The notes beneath the pieces were generated by a model, which saw only the letters and a list, made by a program, of their open reading frames with translations, did not search any database and had not been told where the DNA came from. From contig NZ_WUFT01000017.1 in the NCBI RefSeq assembly GCF_010668805.1, positions 1-64,000 of the forward strand: DNA of 64,000 bases, in the 5' to 3' direction. The stretch's first letter is position 1; each line of letters begins with the position of its first letter. The position numbers and the translations under genes were made by a program. This DNA comes from Rhizobium phaseoli (GTDB lineage: Bacteria > Pseudomonadota > Alphaproteobacteria > Rhizobiales > Rhizobiaceae). Positions 61,193-64,000 of this stretch are shown here, in pieces.

Positions 61193-61373
61193 CTACCCCC
61201 CTCTGCCCTACCGGGCATCTCCCCCACAAGGGGGGAGATCGATATGCCGAAACGGCTTCCCCAAACAACGAAAGCCCCCTGATCCAGCGTGAGAGCAGTG
61301 GAAGCCGATGCGCCATCCTCTTGCCGATCTCCCTCCTTGTGGGGGAGATGCCCGGCAGGGCAGAGAGGGGTGG
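61193..61373. repeat. 181-bp palindromic repeat element
   Basis: Arms 61193-61241 and 61325-61373 are 49-bp inverted repeats with a few mismatches, built on the core GGGCATCTCCCCCACAAG and its complement. Such GGGAGATGCCCGG-containing palindromes recur between rhizobial genes. Here it lies between the ATPase stop and the first permease, so it should be transcribed and fold into a long stem in the operon mRNA. Copies elsewhere cannot be checked here. Confidence 0.75.
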
Positions 61374-61409
61374 CCGCGCATTCGAAGCCCAAAAATGGAG
61401 GCAGTCGCT

Positions 61410-62339
61410 GTGAAACCCGACACCTTCAAAAACAAGCTCGTCCCCGTCACCACCATCCTGCTCGCTCTCGTCGCCATCTGGTATGTCGCTGCCGTCCTGA
61501 TGAACGCGCCGTTTCAGCGCGACATGGACAGCCGCGCCGGCGTCACGCCGACGACCATCGAATTCATCGGCAAGACGCTGGCGCAGCCGAAGCCGATCTT
61601 GCCGGCGCCGCATCAGGTGGCGCAGAATGTCTATGAGAATACCGTCCTGCGCAGCCTTTCGAGCAACCGCAGCCTCGTCTATCACAGCTGGGTGACGCTC
61701 TCTTCCACCCTTCTCGGCTTCGGTTTCGGCATGTTGCTCGGCATCCTTCTTGCGGTGCTGATCGTGCATAACCGCGCCATGGACCGCTCGCTGATGCCCT
61801 GGCTGGTGGCGAGCCAGACCATACCGATCCTCGCTATCGCCCCGATGATCGTCATCATCTCCTACAATGTGCTGACCGGCGACAATGCGCTTGCGCATCT
61901 CTTGAACCTCGATTCCGACGCTTCCCGCCTTGTCTCCAAAGCACTGATCTCCACCTACCTCTCCTTCTTTCCCGTCGCCGTTGGCATGGTGAAGGGCTTG
62001 CGGTCACCTGAGATCATGCATCTCGACCTGATGCGCACCTATTATGCGAGCCCGATGCAAACCTTCTGGAAGTTGCGGGTTCCCGCCTCGATCCCCTTCC
62101 TGTTCACCTCGATGAAGGTCGCGATCGCCGCCAGCCTCGTCGGCGCCATCGTCGGCGAGCTGCCGACGGGCGCGGTCGCCGGCATCGGCTCCAAGCTGCT
62201 TGCCGGCTCCTATTACAGCCAGACCATCGATATCTGGGCGGCTCTGGTCGCCGGATCGTTGCTGGCCGGCATTCTGGTCGCGATTGTCGGGGTTGCAGCG
62301 AAGATCGTCGACCGCGCCATGGGCGGGAGACCAGCATGA
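61410..62339 (+). CDS. ABC transporter permease, SsuC/TauC-type, first
   Basis: From a GTG at 61410 (GGAGG 8 nt upstream) the protein has 309 aa; an ATG at 61395 and a frame back to 61308 within the repeat are less likely. Membrane helices start at LVPVTTILLALVAIWYVAAV, and the EAA-type loop contains LRTYYASPMQTFWKLRVPAS (read from MRTYYA). It forms half of the import pore with the next gene, overlapping by ATGA. Confidence 0.88.
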   Translation: MKPDTFKNKLVPVTTILLALVAIWYVAAVLMNAPFQRDMDSRAGVTPTTIEFIGKTLAQPKPILPAPHQVAQNVYENTVLRSLSSNRSLVYHSWVTLSSTLLGFGFGMLLGILLAVLIVHNRAMDRSLMPWLVASQTIPILAIAPMIVIISYNVLTGDNALAHLLNLDSDASRLVSKALISTYLSFFPVAVGMVKGLRSPEIMHLDLMRTYYASPMQTFWKLRVPASIPFLFTSMKVAIAASLVGAIVGELPTGAVAGIGSKLLAGSYYSQTIDIWAALVAGSLLAGILVAIVGVAAKIVDRAMGGRPA

Positions 62340-63463
62340 GACATCTGACCTTCTCCTGGCAGGGCACGGTGGCCCTTCTTCTCTGCCTGGTGTCGCTGAT
62401 CACCTTACCGCTTTTCGCCGAAGGCGCGGCGCACCCCTTAACCGACGGCACGGCAAGCCTTATCTTCATCATTGTCGTCGCGGCGGCCCTGCTGTCCTTT
62501 GCGCCGCAACCGCCGGCCTACCGCGCCACCGTGCTGTTCATCGGCGCGCATGGTGCCGCCTGGATGCTGCTTTCCGCACTTTCCGGCAACGAGGGCCTGG
62601 CGACACAAGCCTTCTTTCTGCTGCTCTTTTCCTGCTGGCTGCTCGCCTGGCGGTGCGTCACGGAGCTGTCGAAACTGCAGCCTGTCACCGCTTTCGGCAA
62701 ATCTTCGCTCCAATTGCTGATCCCGGCGATTTTCGGCGCCTGGATCCTCATCCTTTGGGAAGCGGTCACGCGCGGCGCCGGCATCCCCTTCATCATCCTG
62801 CCGCCGCCGAGTGCCATCGGCATGCGCATCACGGCCTCCCTGCCGATCCTCGGTGCGGATGTCAGGCAGACGATCTTCAAGGCGGTGTTGATCGGCTACA
62901 TCGTCGGCAACCTCAGCGGTTTTGTCGTCGCGGTGCTGGCCGACCGCATCACCTTCCTGCGCCGCGGCCTTCTGCCGATCGGCAATATGGTGTCGGCCCT
63001 GCCGATCATCGGCGTCGCCCCTGTCATGGTCATGTGGTTCGGCTTCGACTGGCCGTCGAAGGCAGCGGTTGTCATCATTATGACCTTCTTCCCGATGCTG
63101 GTGAATACCGTCGCCGGCCTTGCCGCCTCCGGCAGCATGGAGCGCGATCTGATGCGCACCTATGCCTCGAGCGACTGGCAGACGCTGCTGAAACTCAAGC
63201 TTCCGGCAGCCATGCCGTTCATTTTCAACGCACTGAAGATCAACTCGACGCTGGCGCTGATTGGTGCCATCGTTGCGGAATTCTTCGGAACGCCGATCGT
63301 CGGCATGGGCTTCCGCATCTCCACCGAGATCGGCCGCATGAATGTCGACATGGTCTGGGCGGAAATCGCCGTCGCGGCGCTGGCCGGCTCGATCTTTTAT
63401 GGCATCATCGCCCTGACCGAACGGGCGGTGACGTTCTGGCATCCGTCTATCCGTGGTGGCTAG
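62336..63463 (+). CDS. ABC transporter permease, SsuC/TauC-type, second
   Basis: A 375-aa permease with an extra N-terminal hydrophobic block (LLLCLVSLITLPLFA, LIFIIVVAAALLSFA) before the standard module (LIPAIFGAWILILWEAVTRG, FPMLVNTVAGLAASGSMERD). The EAA loop reads MRTYASSDWQTLLKLKLPAA. It completes a heteromeric pore with the first permease. Confidence 0.9.
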   Translation: MRHLTFSWQGTVALLLCLVSLITLPLFAEGAAHPLTDGTASLIFIIVVAAALLSFAPQPPAYRATVLFIGAHGAAWMLLSALSGNEGLATQAFFLLLFSCWLLAWRCVTELSKLQPVTAFGKSSLQLLIPAIFGAWILILWEAVTRGAGIPFIILPPPSAIGMRITASLPILGADVRQTIFKAVLIGYIVGNLSGFVVAVLADRITFLRRGLLPIGNMVSALPIIGVAPVMVMWFGFDWPSKAAVVIIMTFFPMLVNTVAGLAASGSMERDLMRTYASSDWQTLLKLKLPAAMPFIFNALKINSTLALIGAIVAEFFGTPIVGMGFRISTEIGRMNVDMVWAEIAVAALAGSIFYGIIALTERAVTFWHPSIRGG

Positions 63464-63522
63464 GCGCGCACGGGCTTCGCAAATGGGGTTCGGGCATAAC
63501 TTCAGAGGGTAAGGATAAGAAA

Positions 63523-64000
63523 ATGAAAAAGTTGATGGTTGCAATGATGGCGAGCGCGATGACGCTTGCCGCTGCCCAGGCGATGGCCGCCGACAAGGTG
63601 GTGCTGCAGCTGAAATGGGTCACGCAGAGCCAGTTCGGCGGCTATTACGTCGCCAAGGACAAGGGCTTCTATAAGGAAGAAGGCCTCGACGTCGATATCA
63701 AGCCGGGCGGTCCCGATATCGCCCCGGAGCAGGTGATCGCCGGCGGCGGCGCCGATGTCATCGTCGACTGGATGGGCGGCGCGCTGGTTGCCCGCGAAAA
63801 GGGCGTTCCGCTCGTCAACATCGCCCAGCCCTATCAGAAGGCCGGCCTGGAAATGGTCTGCCGCAAGGATGGCCCGATCAAGACCGAAGCCGACTTCAAG
63901 GGCCACACGCTCGGCGTCTGGTTCTTCGGCAACGAATATCCCTTCTTCGCCTGGATGAACAAGCTCGGCCTGTCCACAGAAGGCGGCGCCAATGGCGTCA
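63523..64000 (+). CDS. NMT1/THI5-like ABC substrate-binding protein, partial
   Basis: The frame is open to the window end, so only the first 159 residues are seen. A signal peptide (MKKLMVAMMASAMTLAAAQA, cleavage near AMA-ADK) precedes VVLQLKWVTQSQFGGYYVAK and KGFYKEEGLDVDIKPGGPDI, the NMT1/THI5 signature of pyrimidine- and thiamine-precursor-binding proteins. Together with the ABC genes upstream and hydA nearby this supports import of a pyrimidine-like ring compound. Confidence 0.9.
   Translation, partial: MKKLMVAMMASAMTLAAAQAMAADKVVLQLKWVTQSQFGGYYVAKDKGFYKEEGLDVDIKPGGPDIAPEQVIAGGGADVIVDWMGGALVAREKGVPLVNIAQPYQKAGLEMVCRKDGPIKTEADFKGHTLGVWFFGNEYPFFAWMNKLGLSTEGGANGV

Noticed and set aside
60240..61898. 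552-codon minus-strand frame across the ABC genes and a repeat
   Set aside because: It runs through a palindromic repeat and antisense to an ATPase gene with intact Walker motifs.
1..64000. CRISPR arrays, prophage, integrated element with attachment sites, tRNA or rRNA genes
   Set aside because: No regularly spaced direct repeats, integrase, transposase, structural phage gene or cloverleaf sequence was seen while reading the intergenic regions.

Overview
The window is a stretch of alphaproteobacterial chromosome. Gene content points to the Rhizobium leguminosarum/etli group: a RapA-type two-cadherin adhesin, hmuPSTUV divergent from tonB with RirA-type IRO boxes, a NepR/EcfG/PhyR stress locus with GGAAC-N16/17-CGTT promoters, rhizobial nucleotide-sugar genes and GC-rich codon use. 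I see no rRNA, tRNA, CRISPR array, prophage or transposase. Family calls were made by reading the translations and recalling family motifs; no database search was run.

Layout. 1-9.5 kb: surface polysaccharide and adhesion. A truncated beta-helix protein and a RapA-like lectin diverge from a 687-bp spacer. Next comes a minus-strand set: O-antigen ligase/Wzy-like protein, Wza-like lipoprotein, a small secreted protein, an ExoP/Wzc-like tyrosine autokinase and a small membrane protein. 9.7-22.4 kb: a transglutaminase-like protease, UDP-glucose dehydrogenase, a phosphatase, a KTSC protein, a quinone-detoxification-like pair (hydrolase and ring-cleaving dioxygenase), uracil-DNA glycosylase, the GDP-mannose pair (phosphomannomutase and ManC), an exonuclease/endonuclease/phosphatase protein and a UDP-glucuronate epimerase. 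These give nucleotide sugars (UDP-GlcA, UDP-GalA, GDP-Man) for the envelope.

22.4-29 kb: a tightly overlapping five-gene operon in the order of E. coli cecR-ybhGFSR (TetR regulator, HlyD adaptor, double ABC ATPase, two ABC-2 permeases), apparently led by a leaderless start. 29-36 kb: mixed genes, namely a DUF1236 protein, a wHTH-TolB-TPR regulator, an EamA transporter, a ThuA/ThuB-like pair, a TetR-SMR efflux pair with a clear operator, truncated haemoglobin and DUF423. 35.8-43 kb: haem and iron, namely a DUF2325/unknown/ABM-monooxygenase operon, orf1-tonB, and hmuPSTUV, with two IRO boxes. 43-47.3 kb: two small membrane-associated proteins, a palindromic repeat and the general stress response locus (ecfG, nepR, phyR, HWE kinase).

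47.7-64 kb: reductive pyrimidine catabolism in two blocks. PreT-PreA (dihydropyrimidine dehydrogenase) are followed by a GlxA-type regulator, a rhodanese, and haem oxygenase plus bacteriophytochrome. A RutR-like regulator then faces an amidohydrolase, an unknown protein, dihydropyrimidinase, a small secreted protein, a cupin and an NMT1-type ABC importer whose binding protein runs off the window end. A RutR-like operator lies in the regulator/hydrolase gap.

I found no clearly new multi-gene system. The best leads are the IRO-box DUF2325/89-aa/ABM haem operon, an orphan 201-aa protein inside the pyrimidine operon, two TetR genes that look leaderless with operators in the core promoter, an orphan terminator that may end a small RNA, and two large palindromic repeats.
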